From Branchiostoma lanceolatum (taxonomy: Eukaryota; Chordata; Leptocardii; Amphioxiformes; Branchiostomatidae), in the NCBI RefSeq assembly GCF_035083965.1, contig NC_089732.1, positions 4,541,383 through 4,605,382 on the forward strand: a DNA stretch of 64,000 nucleotides, written 5' to 3'. Every line of letters begins with the position of its first letter. Position 1 is the stretch's first letter. The notes under the pieces are model-generated. The model saw nothing but the letters and a program-made list of their open reading frames with translations, was not told the origin of the DNA and made no database searches. Shown here piece after piece: positions 46,711 to 56,497 of this stretch. The position numbers and the translations under genes were made by a program.

Positions 46711-48156
46711 ATGAGCGGGTTGTTACAGACGGCAGCGCTGTGCCTGGTGGTGTCCTGGCTGGGGTCACTGACCTGTGCGCAGGAGACGTGCGGACCCCCC
46801 GCGTACTGGGAGGTGGAGGGGAGGAGCCCCATGGCGGAGAACAAAGGCAAGGTCGTGGTCATGAAGTTCCCCATCGGCTCCTGACCCTTCTGCCAGGGGG
46901 AGGTCTCCAGGTGAGTCCAGTTTGTCTCAAGTATGATGTTTCTTGTGTGTGTTGGGGGGGGGGGGGTGGCAAACTCAGGTATTCATGACAAACTGTGTCC
47001 CCCATCGGCTCCTGACCCTTCTGCCAGGGGGGGGTCTCCAGGTAAGGATCGCTTTCTGTTACCTTATACGGGTGTCATCTGACTTATCTCCTTATCACAT
47101 ATGTTGCAAATAATCTTCTTCAGGAAGCGGTTGCAGCATTTCCTCATTCATTATGCATATACATAAAGCATGCATTATGATATTCACCTTTATCTAATCT
47201 ACTTGTGTCACTAGTATGAACATGCCATCACTTACCACATGTACTAGGGAATTGAACAATGTCTCCATGAATTATGCAAGTTAGGCCATGATTTTCATTG
47301 TTCATATCAGGTAATGTTTCTCTCGAACTAATTTACATATGCAATGAACTTGTCATACTTCACACCTCAGTTCATGATGATTGCTTAATGAACTTGAACT
47401 TAATTCTCGGCCCAGTCTGGAGGCTCTCAGACAGAAGCTGTACAGCAAGTAGATTTGCCTTTGAGCGTTGCCAGAACCCCCCCCCCCCCCCCAGGCAGAC
47501 CTTCCCAATACTAAACGTGCCATGTTTTGCCACAGTTCATGATTATTGCTTAATGAATTTGAACTTTAATCCCGGCCCAGTCTGGAGGCTCTCCGACAGA
47601 AGCTGTACAGCGAGGGGAAGACGGACATCTTCTTCGGCGCCGTGAACCACTGGGGCTGGGCGAGCTGGTGGTACAAGAGCGAGCTGGAGAGGAGGGCCAA
47701 CTTCCCCATCTACCAGGACTCCTGGTCTCAGGACATCTGGGGGAAGCTGCACGCTGCCAAGGACGACATCCTGGTGTACGACAGGTGAGCTGCGTCCTCT
47801 AGCGACATACACGTGAACCGCCGTTGTCTCATGGCACTTAATTTTCGCGGTAACGTTGTCTCACTTTACCAAGTGATATCGATGACGGATTAGCCTTTGT
47901 CCATCCGTATTTGTCAGCCTGGAACATATTGAAGTACTTGTTGCAAATTCATACTTGGACAAGGACCAGAGAGCTAAGTAGGGATGGACCGTGTTTGACA
48001 TGAATGATGAATCATTGTTAATTTTTGATTTACACACACACACGCGCGCGCGCGCGCGCGCACACACACACACAAACACACACACACAAACGCGCGCGCG
48101 CGCGCTCACACGCACACACGCTCACACGCGCTCGCACACACACACACACACACACG

Positions 48157-48200
<44 letters not shown>

Positions 48201-48465
48201 TACATACGTACGCACATACACACACACACGCCAAGGTTACATACTATAGTAAGAGGGGGAGACTAGGAACTGTCTTCGTCTAAAACTGATGTCTTCCCTC
48301 CCCAGATGCGGCCGGCTGGCCTACCACCTGCGGCTGCCGCGGGCGTACCTGGGAAACAGCCACACGGAGGAGGCGATCCGGGCCGCCTACAGACAGAGCC
48401 CGTGCGGCCCGTGCGGCACGCTGGCAGGGGAGACCGCCACGCCCTGGTACAACAAGTACCTGTAG
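46711..48465 (+). CDS. SELENOP: Selenoprotein P-like secreted protein with one in-frame UGA (Sec58)
   Basis: Three coding exons: 46711-46910, 47581-47784 and 48306-48465 (TAG), 187 residues. A signal peptide ([20 protein letters not shown]) is followed by [16 protein letters not shown]. Then [15 protein letters not shown]: codon 58 (46882-46884) is TGA, with Cys61 completing a U-x-x-C redox motif, as in the thioredoxin-like N-terminal domain of vertebrate SELENOP (U-x-x-C). Coding similarity continues far past [17 protein letters not shown] and TEEAIRAAY lead into the C-G-P-C-G motif at 168-172, and all match SELENOP landmarks. It lacks the His-rich region and Sec-rich C-terminus of mammalian SELENOP, so it resembles the one-Sec, enzyme-like forms, not the selenium carrier. 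I could not find a convincing SECIS by eye in the 1.2 kb downstream. If TGA were a true stop, the gene would be a 57-aa stub. Confidence 0.9.
46862..47047 (+). repeat. Tandem duplication of the Sec-codon exon end
   Basis: 46869-46916 (ccatcggctcctgaccc...tctccag|gtgag) is repeated almost perfectly at about 47001-47047, including TGA, Cys codon and GT donor (gtaagg). The second copy is intronic. Confidence 0.9.
47370..47606 (+). repeat. Tandem duplication of the intron/exon 2 junction of the selenoprotein gene
   Basis: cagttcatgat-attgcttaatgaa-ttgaactt-aat-c-cggcccag followed by tctggaggctct-gacagaag occurs at 47374-47438 and again at 47534-47606. Only the second continues into the long reading frame; the first hits TAG after AGCAAG. 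Confidence 0.9.
48034..48232. repeat. 200-bp alternating purine-pyrimidine (CA/CG)n tract
   Basis: Runs of (CA)n alternating with pure (CG)n blocks such as cgcgcgcgcgcgcgcg, in intron 2 of the selenoprotein gene. Sequence of this type readily forms Z-DNA. Confidence 0.95.
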
Positions 48466-48467
48466 AT

Positions 48468-48604
48468 ACGTTGATGAAAGTTAGACATCCAGGTAGTAAG
48501 ATACGCCAAAAATAATTACTCAAGCAACTGGATAAAATTTTGAAACAGTCAAAATTGACTGTTTCAAAATTTTATCCAGTTGCTTGAGAAATTATTTTTG
48601 GCGT
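48468..48604. mobile_element. Palindromic insertion at the selenoprotein stop codon
   Basis: Perfect or near-perfect hairpin arms of about 49 bp (48503-48551 and 48553-48601; cgccaaaaataatt...). The insert is flanked by a 14-bp direct repeat, aagtacctgtagat, at 48454-48467 and 48605-48618. The first copy contains the gene's last codons and TAG. The arms belong to the actcaagcaactggat family. Confidence 0.8.
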
Positions 48605-48931
48605 AAGTACCTGTAGATGTTTCTTACGGCCCGATATACACACAAGTTTTCAGAGTCGACTCCGGGCTGTGTGTGTGTGTGAATGTATGAATGAACAGAT
48701 GGATGGGTGAAGGAAGGGAAGGAGAAGAGAACGAATGCATTGATGTACAAACAAGATAAGGATATTGAAATACTAGTAATACTTTGGGCTACTTAAGTGG
48801 AGTTTTCCCAATAGAGAACGCTACTTGAGTGACCTAGGGTTCTCCTTGTACAGTCCTGAGTCGACTAAAGAATGCGTGTGTAAACCCCATATGGACGTGA
48901 AACGCACCAGAACATCCCAACAATGCAACGG

Positions 48932-49106
48932 TAATCTCCAAGCAGATCCGGGGTCAGGCTCAGTGTTCTAGGCGTGTTTTTTAGGCATTTTGTATAATGT
49001 CTTTTTAATGGCGCGGCTTTCCTATCATCGGAGGAGGCAGAGAGGTAAACTCGTGGAAAATGCGGCCTTCACCACTGCGCCGGAACCTACATCTGCTTGG
49101 AGATTA
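48932..49106. mobile_element. CTCCAAGCAGA-family MITE (long copy)
   Basis: Starts taatctccaagcagatccg and ends acatctgcttggagatta; the interior has the shared gtgttttttaggcattttgt word. No ORF. Confidence 0.75.
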
Positions 49107-49301
49107 TAACAATAGTTTAGTCAGTAGTATTGGTAAGGAACGACAGAGAATTGATGAACTATAGATCAGTCCTTCTGGACGTAATAATACAGGGACACGG
49201 AATAGATACTGTCAGATCAACAGCAACACAAACACCTCAAATAGAACACTGTTCACTCACTCACATACTTGTATATGTTGCTTCGTGAAAATACTCAACC
49301 A

Positions 49302-49397
49302 TAATCTCCAAGCAGATGTAAAAAGGCAAAATCGTACCGTGAAACTGGAAGTTTGAAAAACCTTACGATCTTGTCGTCTTACATCTGCTTGGAGAAT
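49302..49397. mobile_element. CTCCAAGCAGA-family MITE (short copy)
   Basis: taatctccaagcagatgta is mirrored by tacatctgcttggagaata. Flanks actcaacca/actcagtga suggest an eroded 9-bp target duplication. Confidence 0.8.
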
Positions 49398-49847
49398 AAC
49401 TCAGTGATACCAGATCGCAAAAAAATAGAGACAACGGTTGTACGCGCATGATTAGAACACCGCTACACCACAGCTTCTACACTCTGTGTCGGTTTTACGC
49501 GTATGTCTCTGAACAGACTCAAGATCTTCCAGCGCCATTTTTATGAGGAGTCTCTGGTAAAAGGGTCCCTGACGGGGGCCGCCGGGGTACTTTGACGGCG
49601 CATGCGCAATGGCAGCTGGGAGAAGTATTGACTTTGGTCTCCGACACACAGTAAGGCTTTGACATTGACTGAGGAGGTGTGGTAGAAGGTCAAATGAAAA
49701 AAAGATGTAGAACTGACTGGCTATGGTTTGCGTGTGTGCTTCTAGGTGCTATATACGGCCTATAGTCTATAGTCTTGGTGTGTACTTCTAAGGAGTCTCT
49801 AAGACAAAAGAAGAGAAGACATGTAAAAAAGTACAACAAAAAGGTGC

Positions 49848-49853
49848 TTTATT
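49848..49853 (-). terminator. PolyA signal of the mucin-like gene
   Basis: TTTATT on the plus strand is AATAAA on the minus strand, about 1.17 kb downstream of the mucin-like gene stop codon and at the end of an AT-rich 3' UTR. Confidence 0.55.
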
Positions 49854-50177
49854 CTAATAGAGAAATATATACACAATTTGTAATTCTTCATATACGAAAG
49901 GAACATAATTTTTGACATCATACAGTATGTATTTTTTTCTCTTCAATTTCTATCGGTTTTTCTCATAGATGTTTCATAGACAACTTAGCTCTTTTTGCGA
50001 GTAAATAATACGATTTTTATCTGTGCAGTTTTGAAAAAGAATATACGTGCAATAGAAGTATATCACAGGGTTAGATATCTCTATATGGTGAAGCAGTAGC
50101 TTCGGAGAATGACTGGTGATTCCAGCTTGAAATTCAACAGAGAAATGCATTCATTTAGACGTACTACAGCTTTCAAA

Positions 50178-50640
50178 ATGGCGAGGGAAAACAACGAACA
50201 GAAGCTTTCATAGATAATCTACTTAATGTTTCACCAGAATGGATTTAAAGCAATGCTCTCAACTAAGGTGCCGCATTTATATAAATTATAGATCTCTCTG
50301 TGACAGGGGAAAACAACAAACCGAAGCTTTCACAGAGAATCCACTTTATACTGTCACAATGATAGATTTAAGCAGTGCCCTCAAGTTAGGTGCCGCATTT
50401 ATATAAGTTATAGATCTCTCTGTGACAAGGGAAAGCAACAAACTAAGGCATTCGCAGATAATCCACTTCAATTTTCACAAGGATAAATTAGTGCCCTCAA
50501 CTAATGTACAATAACTAAGATGCCACATTCATTCGAATTAGAACTCTTTTAGTGACAAAGGGAAACAAGGTTTTCACAAATAACAAACTTGAACTTTTAG
50601 AATGCTGCACTTAACTATAAAGACGTTTTCCAAACTTAAC
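50178..50640 (-). repeat. About 121-bp tandem repeats in the mucin-like gene 3' UTR
   Basis: Three to four degenerate units share gggaaaacaac-aac, aagctttcacagagaatccact, cagtgccctcaa-taggtgcc and catttatataa-ttatagatc. Confidence 0.8.
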
Positions 50641-50744
50641 ATGCCATCCCAGACTTATTTAGAATGAACAATTTTGAACACAAATAATCCACATGAACTT
50701 AAGGAAGTCCTCTAAACTTAAGATGCCACCCCAGTCTTACTTTG

Positions 50745-51105
50745 AATCAGCATTTGAACGGACTACTCATACCCAATGTTTCTCGATGTCGATGCTGAGC
50801 AAAGGCCTTTGTCCTTGATTTGCCCACATTGACAGAATGCTATTACTTCAAGAAGTCTTCCTAAACGTAAGATACCACCCCAGTTGTGAGCCAGCATTTG
50901 AATAGACTATCCACACCCAGTGTTCCTCACTGCTGAGTAAAGGCCTTTGTCCTTGGTTTGCCCACCTTGAAAAGGCAAGATGCCAACCAGTCTTAATTCA
51001 AACCAGCAGCATTTGAATCGACTATTCACACCCAGTGTTCCTCACTGCTGAGTAGAGGCACCTGTCCCTGGTTGTCCCACCCCGACAGAGAGTGGTACAG
51101 CCGGG
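50745..51105 (-). repeat. Tandem copies of the terminal coding segment of the mucin-like gene
   Basis: cagcatttgaa-cgactattcacacccagtgttcctcactgctgagtaaaggcctttgtcc recurs at about 51006-51075 (over the stop codon), 50893-50960 and 50748-50815. Confidence 0.8.
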
Positions 51106-54100
51106 TGTCCCCCTGTCCGTCCCATGCGGTACTGCTGCTGGCCGGGGTGGGGGTTATGGTGGAGGTGAGAGAAGACTCGGTGGACAGGGCTTCCCCAGTG
51201 TTGCCGCTACAGGTGGTGGGGTAACCTGTGTATTGTGAGGTCGAGAATACATAATCAGAAATCAAATTGGTAAATACCAGAAAAGTTATCCAGAAATCAT
51301 ATAACCTGACAACTGACCTTAATTGCATATAGATATCAACATTGAAACATAATCAAGAGACGTTGACATAAAATACAATACAATATGCAAATGAAGTAAC
51401 TTACATCAAAATCGATAGACAACAAAGATGCAGGTCGATACAAATTAAAAGAAAAAGTTATCCACAGATCAAATAGGCTCAAACAACAAGCTATTGCATA
51501 ATCTAAACTAAGTATCTATAGGAAATCTGAATATCCATATACTTGTGTCAAAACAATAACCTGTTATACTGGAGTCAGAGGACATGATGCGCAGAGACAG
51601 CCCGGCGCTGGCGCCGAAGTCGCTGTCCAGGCCCGGACCCATGGAGCTCTGGATGGAATTGGAGTTCAGGTCCTGCAGGGGGATAGCAATCGCAAGAATT
51701 CAAAACCATCAACAAAGTTCTAGACGGGAAGGGGACTTTCTATCAAAGTTGACGTCGAGCAAGCCTATCGTTTAGGCGTTCCCAACAAAATGATTGTGAG
51801 GCTGCTCTCCAAAACATAACGTACAAACTTGGCCACAAGAATTGTGTGTAGGATAAACGCTGAAGAAAACATATACATGTACAACTACTTGTGCAGAAAG
51901 AAGCAGAAAGAAGCTATTGCAGGTAACATACTGTATAACATATAGATTCAAAATGCAGGCCAATTTCCTAACTACAACTGTGCTGGCAGATGACAGAAAT
52001 AACGTATTTCGAGGCATGATAATGCATACTGCGAAGTCTACATTCGACTCTACTATCTGAGATCTACCTGATAGACGTCCATGTTAGCGAAGAGCTGCAG
52101 GTGTAATGGCAGGGCGCTCCCGGACAGGTTCTCGTTCTCGGGCGGCTCGTACAGCCGGTTGTCCGTCCACTTGGTGTCCAGGACGCTGAGGGAGGCCGCC
52201 AGGATGTGGTTGTCGGGCTCCGTCACGTTGATGTAGCGCGGGTGGGGAGTGATGGGGCAGGAGCCCGCCGGGGAGTTGTTGGGGACCCGCTGGAAGGGTG
52301 ACTCCACGGCAGCGTCGAAGGCCCGCTAGGAACGACACAAACAATGCTGAACACCGTAGAGCCATCGACCCACACGCGAAAATACCTGTCCTTGGTGCTA
52401 TATATTGGAAGGGCGACTCAACGGCAGCGTCAAAGGCCAGCTAGGAACAACATAAACAATATCCTATTTTCAGCATATGTATGCCCCATTGGGGCTAAAT
52501 GCAGTAAGTTAGATACAAGAGAGTAATAGTGAAACTATTCTATGATTTATCTCTACCTAGTTATATTTTTCATGCGTCTTCTCTCTTCTTGAAACATGTG
52601 TAGACGAATTTACAGCTTTTCCATTTCATCGTTGTACATTTGGCCAGCTAGGAGCAACACAAACAATGTTGAACACCGTAGAGCCATCGACCCATTAGCG
52701 AAAATACCTGTCCTTGGTGCTGAACACAGCTATCCATGCACAGTGCATTATGGAGTCAGGGGTAACAGAAATCCAATATAGGACGCAGCGAGGCCGTCCA
52801 CGTGTCGCAGCTTCAGTGAAATGATGATAATGATAATAATAGATAAGGGCTTTAGGAGTTTAAAAGAACTTATCGCTTACGTGAGCGTTAAGTCCGGTAG
52901 GTTCTGACTGAGTCTTCCTGTGACAGGCGGCGAGGGAGGTCTTGTACAGCTCGTCATCCAGGAAATACTCCACAGGTCCCTTCACACTGCCGCGGTGGCC
53001 AAGGATGTTCGGATCGGACCTGGTGACGGGCACGTTACACGACTTCCCGGCGGGGTAACCGTTCGTCTGCTGCTTCTGCAGCGCTGCGCCGTGGTAACAC
53101 TCTGCACAGTGGGGGAGCTCCTGACGAACAGAACAGTCTCAGCTTATAGTGCCATATAATGCTTGGCTTATCAAAGTAAGATCTGTTGACGTTTAAACGT
53201 TACCAGCCCCCCTCTCACTGGACCCGCGGCGTTGCTGCGTCCGAAACTGGATTTGTGTTACCCTTGACTTTATAATGAGAATATCATGCAAAAATTACAA
53301 CTAAAAAGAAAACAAAACACATAAAGCGTAAAACGATTCGTTTTCTATCGATGAAATTCGTTGAGCGCGCTGTCAAATCTCGATTACGCAACGAGGTCGC
53401 CAACGTGCCGCGGATCCAGTGAGATAGGGGCTTAACAGTGATGAAGGTTAGACATCAAGGTAACGTTACATAACATGTTGCAAAATACGTCAGACTAAAA
53501 ACAGCGATAAAGTTGGTTAAAATTTGTCTTATCTTTAAAGTTTCTTGAGGAAAGACAAAGTCACAGAAGACAGCGGATGCTGAACGTCTGCTTCTGTTAC
53601 GGGCCCTGCGACCGTGCAAAATTGGTTTTATGATGCAAAATGTAAAACCTTATCCACTTCAGTTGTATGCCTTCTTTCGCAATACACAGAATAGACACGC
53701 GCTTTATTGCGAACAGCAAAAGCTTATCTCATACTTTTAATTCGTAGCTTCTCTGACTCCTCTGGCTGCGGGCACTGCGCCCTCCCCGGCTGCTGGAACT
53801 GCGAGCTCCCCGGCTGGTGGAACTCCGAGCTCCCCGGCTGCTGGAACTGCGGCCGCCGCGGCTGGTGCAGCTCCGGTCGCTCCGCCAGAGGGGGTCAGTG
53901 GACCGGCCGGACATCCGGGCATCACGGCGCATCAGGACCTTCAGCTGACGAACCCTTCTCCGCTCTCGTCTGCAAACATCGATAGGATTGATTAAATCAT
54001 TTGAATGATTGATTTATTGATTAATATTGGTTGGTTGGCTGGTTTGTATGTTTACCTTTCGATCGTGTCAGTGAGTGAGTGAGTGAGTGAGTGAGTGAGT

Positions 54101-55752
54101 GAGTGAGTGAGTGAGTGAGTGAGTGAGTGAGTGAGTGAGTGAGTGAGTGAGTAGATGAGTGAATGAACTAAAAGTCAGTGAGTGAAAGAATGAATGAATG
54201 GGAGTGAATGAGTGAGTGAGACGTAATGAGATTTTATATGGTTTCACTTATCTGTAAACAGATGTAGCAGTGGCGTGGAAGATCCTAAACGACTTGTCTA
54301 CGGTACAAAAGACCACTGTTGTTGTTCTCGTGTTGTAAACAAATAGCAAATTATATATACTCACGTGTTCTGGCAGTGTAGTACCACCACCAGCACCAGC
54401 AGAACGAACCCCAGGCACACCAGCGGGATGATAACCACCAGGTTCCCGCTCACCGAGCTCTTCTTCGGGACAGGCTTCGGGAGCGGGGCGTCCGTCGTCC
54501 CGAAGAAGTCACCTGGGTCGTCCCGGCCTCGGTTTGGCGGAAGGGAGGGCTCGTTTAGACCGTGTCCCGCTAGTATAACGTTGATGATGATGCCCTCGGT
54601 AGAGGAGGTGCCATGATTCGGCGGGGCGGTGGTTCGAGAGGAAGGCACGATCTTGTTGGGGTGGTCTCCTTGAGTCTTTGGGTTCGAGTCACCTGTTCTT
54701 GAACCTGGGGACATATCGAGTTCAACGTCATATGATGTTGTATGATATCATGACTGTGTGAGTGACTGAGATAGTGAGTTTTCTGTGTGAGTTTTCTGAG
54801 TGAGTTGGTGAATGAATGAATGAATGAATGAATGAATGAATGAATGAGTGAGTGAGTGAGTGAGTGAGTGAGTGAGTGAGTGAGTGAGTGAGTGAGTGAG
54901 TGAGTGAGTGAGTCCGGTTGAACAGCATAACTAAAAAATATATGCTGTTACGACATTTGGTATCATGATTGATTTAACTGTTGTCCTCCCTAAAGTATTG
55001 GTCATAGACGTTTATACGGGATGACTCAAGAAGGAATTGAATGGTGGGATTTTCGTGATGTTTGGCTTATAGGTAACTTAGGTGAAGACTATGCCATAAT
55101 CACGGTTCAAACCAACATGTAAATCGAGTTACCAGAGAGTTGTAATTGTTCGCTTATGTTGAAAAATCGCCTCACCGTTAGCTGCGTTAGAAATTCCACT
55201 TCCCAGGTCCTCTTCCTCTGTTTCTGTCTCGTTCGTGGACTCTCCGAAAATGACGTCGATGTCAATCCCACTGTCCTCGTCAATTAACTTCAGTTTCGGT
55301 ACAACAAAAGTCCCGTTTCTGTGACGATGTGAGGTCGCGTTTGAAGCCTGTGTCGTAAACGTAGTTCCAAGGTCCGCAGTGTTGTCATCTGAACCAAAAA
55401 TCCCGTGTCTGATAGGATGTGAGGTCGCGTTTAAAGCCTGTGCCGAGTTTGAATCCTGTGTCGTATTTCCAGGGTCCGCGGTGTTGTTATCTGAACCAAA
55501 CGCCGAGGTTGGTGTGGTTCTCGCTGTACTATTTTCAGCAAAAGTCCCGTTTCTGTGAGGATGTGACGTCGGCGCGTGTGAAGCCTGTGTCGTATACGTA
55601 GTTACAGGGTCCGCAGTGTTGTTATCTGAACCAGATATCGAGATTGGAGTAATACTCACTGTGCTACTTTCCTGCGTAGTGTATGTAGTTGTCGTGTTAC
55701 TAGTGACGATGTCAACTGCAAGTATGAGGATTGTACAACGAAGCAACATCAT
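51026..55752 (-). CDS. Mucin-like type I membrane protein with long cytoplasmic tail (unrecognised)
   Basis: Seven exons: 55176-55752, 54365-54704, 53735-53969, 52881-53120, 52068-52325, 51561-51672 and 51026-51225 (TGA). All phases are consistent, giving 653 aa. A signal peptide (MMLLRCTILILAVDIVTS) is followed by a Thr/Ser/Asn-rich ectodomain with imperfect repeats of GSDNNTADP...TTYTTQAS...SHPHRNGTF, rich in N-x-S/T sequons and likely O-glycosylated. An acidic segment (IDEDSGIDIDVIFGES) and a Pro-rich stalk lead to one transmembrane helix (NLVVIIPLVCLGFVLLVLVV, about 279-302). The roughly 350-aa tail opens with an Arg/Ser-rich part carrying SSSSRGARSS-type repeats, then a Cys-containing region (LPHCAECYHG...). 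It ends in Ser/Thr-rich low-complexity sequence. The receptor-like layout suggests adhesion or signalling, but I recognise no family. Joining exon 3 to exon 4 relies on a GTATGA donor; without it the protein would stop at about residue 386. Confidence 0.75.
52289..52722. repeat. Duplicated edge of mucin-like gene exon 5 in its upstream intron
   Basis: The start of exon 52068-52325 and its flank (ggcagcgtcgaaggcccgct|aggaac...caatgctgaacaccgtagag) recurs at 52409-52456 and, without the coding part, at 52643-52722. The second copy retains an acceptor-like ctag. Confidence 0.75.
53203..53433. mobile_element. MITE with CTCACTGGA-CCGCGGC termini
   Basis: agcccccctctcactggacc at the left is mirrored by ggatccagtgagataggggc at the right, 230 bp, in an intron of the mucin-like gene. 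No ORF. Confidence 0.8.
54070..54152. repeat. (GAGT)n microsatellite
   Basis: Pure GAGT tetranucleotide repeat in intron 2 of the mucin-like gene. Confidence 0.97.
54805..54913. repeat. (GAAT)n-(GAGT)n compound microsatellite
   Basis: About nine GAAT units, then about 17 GAGT units, in intron 1 of the mucin-like gene. Confidence 0.97.
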
Positions 55753-55789
55753 AAGTCAGAAGAAGAAAAGGGATGACGCCGACGGAAGA

Positions 55790-56100
55790 AAAATGGCCAC
55801 AATGGAATTCAGGGACAAACACCTTTAGCGAGTGTGTGGGTGATGGGAAGTTGGAATCATATGGAAATTATGAAATGGCCAGGTAAACTCGATTATGTAA
55901 TTACCAGGTAAATAGTATGTATTGATGATTTACATTGCACTATAATTGGATCCATCCGCCATGACGTCACCCTATTACTATATAAGGAATGGCGCAGCAG
56001 ATAACCACACTGTGCAGTTATTGTAAACATCCGCAACGCCGAGAAGCAGCCATCTACAAATGATACGCAAAAGAAAACGAACTTCTTGCAGTTTCAATGC
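55790..56100. other. Promoter region of the mucin-like gene and spacer
   Basis: A tatataagg word at 55978-55986 (plus orientation) and a ccgccatgacgtcacc segment with a CRE-like TGACGTCA (55960-55973) lie 200-230 bp upstream of the mucin-like ATG. No coding exon. Confidence 0.35.
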
Positions 56101-56106
56101 TTTATT
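56101..56106 (-). terminator. PolyA signal of secreted-peptide gene 1
   Basis: AATAAA on the minus strand. The aligned position in gene copy 2 (near 60884) reads AATACA. The flanking 3' UTR sequence is shared between the copies. Confidence 0.55.
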
Positions 56107-56109
56107 TGC

Positions 56110-56497
56110 AGTTTCCCATCACGTGGTGTCGGTAGTTAGTACAGATCAGTCCAGGAGTTAATACCTGCTACAGCATTCGAATTCGAAGCGCAACAAAAGA
56201 CTGACGAAGCTGAACGGTTACCTACTGTACTTTCTTGGTGCACTAGTCTACCGTAGTTGATGGCATACACAAATTGCATATATTTTCTATAAACGAGCGT
56301 TAAAATTCCTTGGTCTCTGCGTCCTTTGTGACTAATGTTATAGCATGAGGACTAAGAAAAAACAAAGACTTAAAACTAAGACTTTTATCTGTGAAAAGCA
56401 ACAGCTTTTATAAAAGGTAACGTCATAGATGTCTACACAAAACAGGATCATGACAGCATGTAGGTCGCGTGATGGCCATGTTATCACTCCGACTGTC
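56110..56497 (-). other. Probable last exon of secreted-peptide gene 1 (3' UTR or alternative C-terminus)
   Basis: Begins after a tttctag acceptor (exon start 56497). Copy 2 has the same acceptor position (tttgcag, exon start 61245) and similar following sequence. If spliced from the GAG at 57060, it would add DSRSDNMAITRP and a short Cys-containing end. Confidence 0.45.

Larger units (their letters stand above)
48619..49847. other. Selenoprotein 3' UTR / intergenic region with two MITEs
   Basis: Contains foldback elements of the CTCCAAGCAGA family at 48932-49106 and 49302-49397. An NRF1-like GCGCATGCGC lies at 49598-49607, with a 28-codon minus-strand frame starting MALEDLESVQRH (from 49543) that I cannot interpret. 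No clear SECIS found. Confidence 0.45.

Noticed and set aside
46882-46884. TGA as a genuine stop (57-aa protein or pseudogene)
   Set aside because: Downstream exons keep frame, splice sites and SELENOP motifs, including the Cys of U-x-x-C.
46352-46988. Phe/Ser-rich open frames of 120-166 codons
   Set aside because: Pure translation of the (CTTT)n polypyrimidine tract, running in the wrong frame over the selenoprotein exon.
47861-48266. Several His/Thr/Val-Cys repeat frames
   Set aside because: Translations of the (CA/CG)n dinucleotide tract.
49452-49649. Small minus-strand gene near an NRF1-like palindrome (MALEDLESVQRH...)
   Set aside because: No homology, no clear splice partner, lies between two convergent genes; kept only as a note.
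48619-49850. SECIS candidates (ATGA/GTGA words at 48681, 49163, 49340, 49692)
   Set aside because: None showed a convincing quartet plus apical AA in a stable stem by eye; a covariance search is required.
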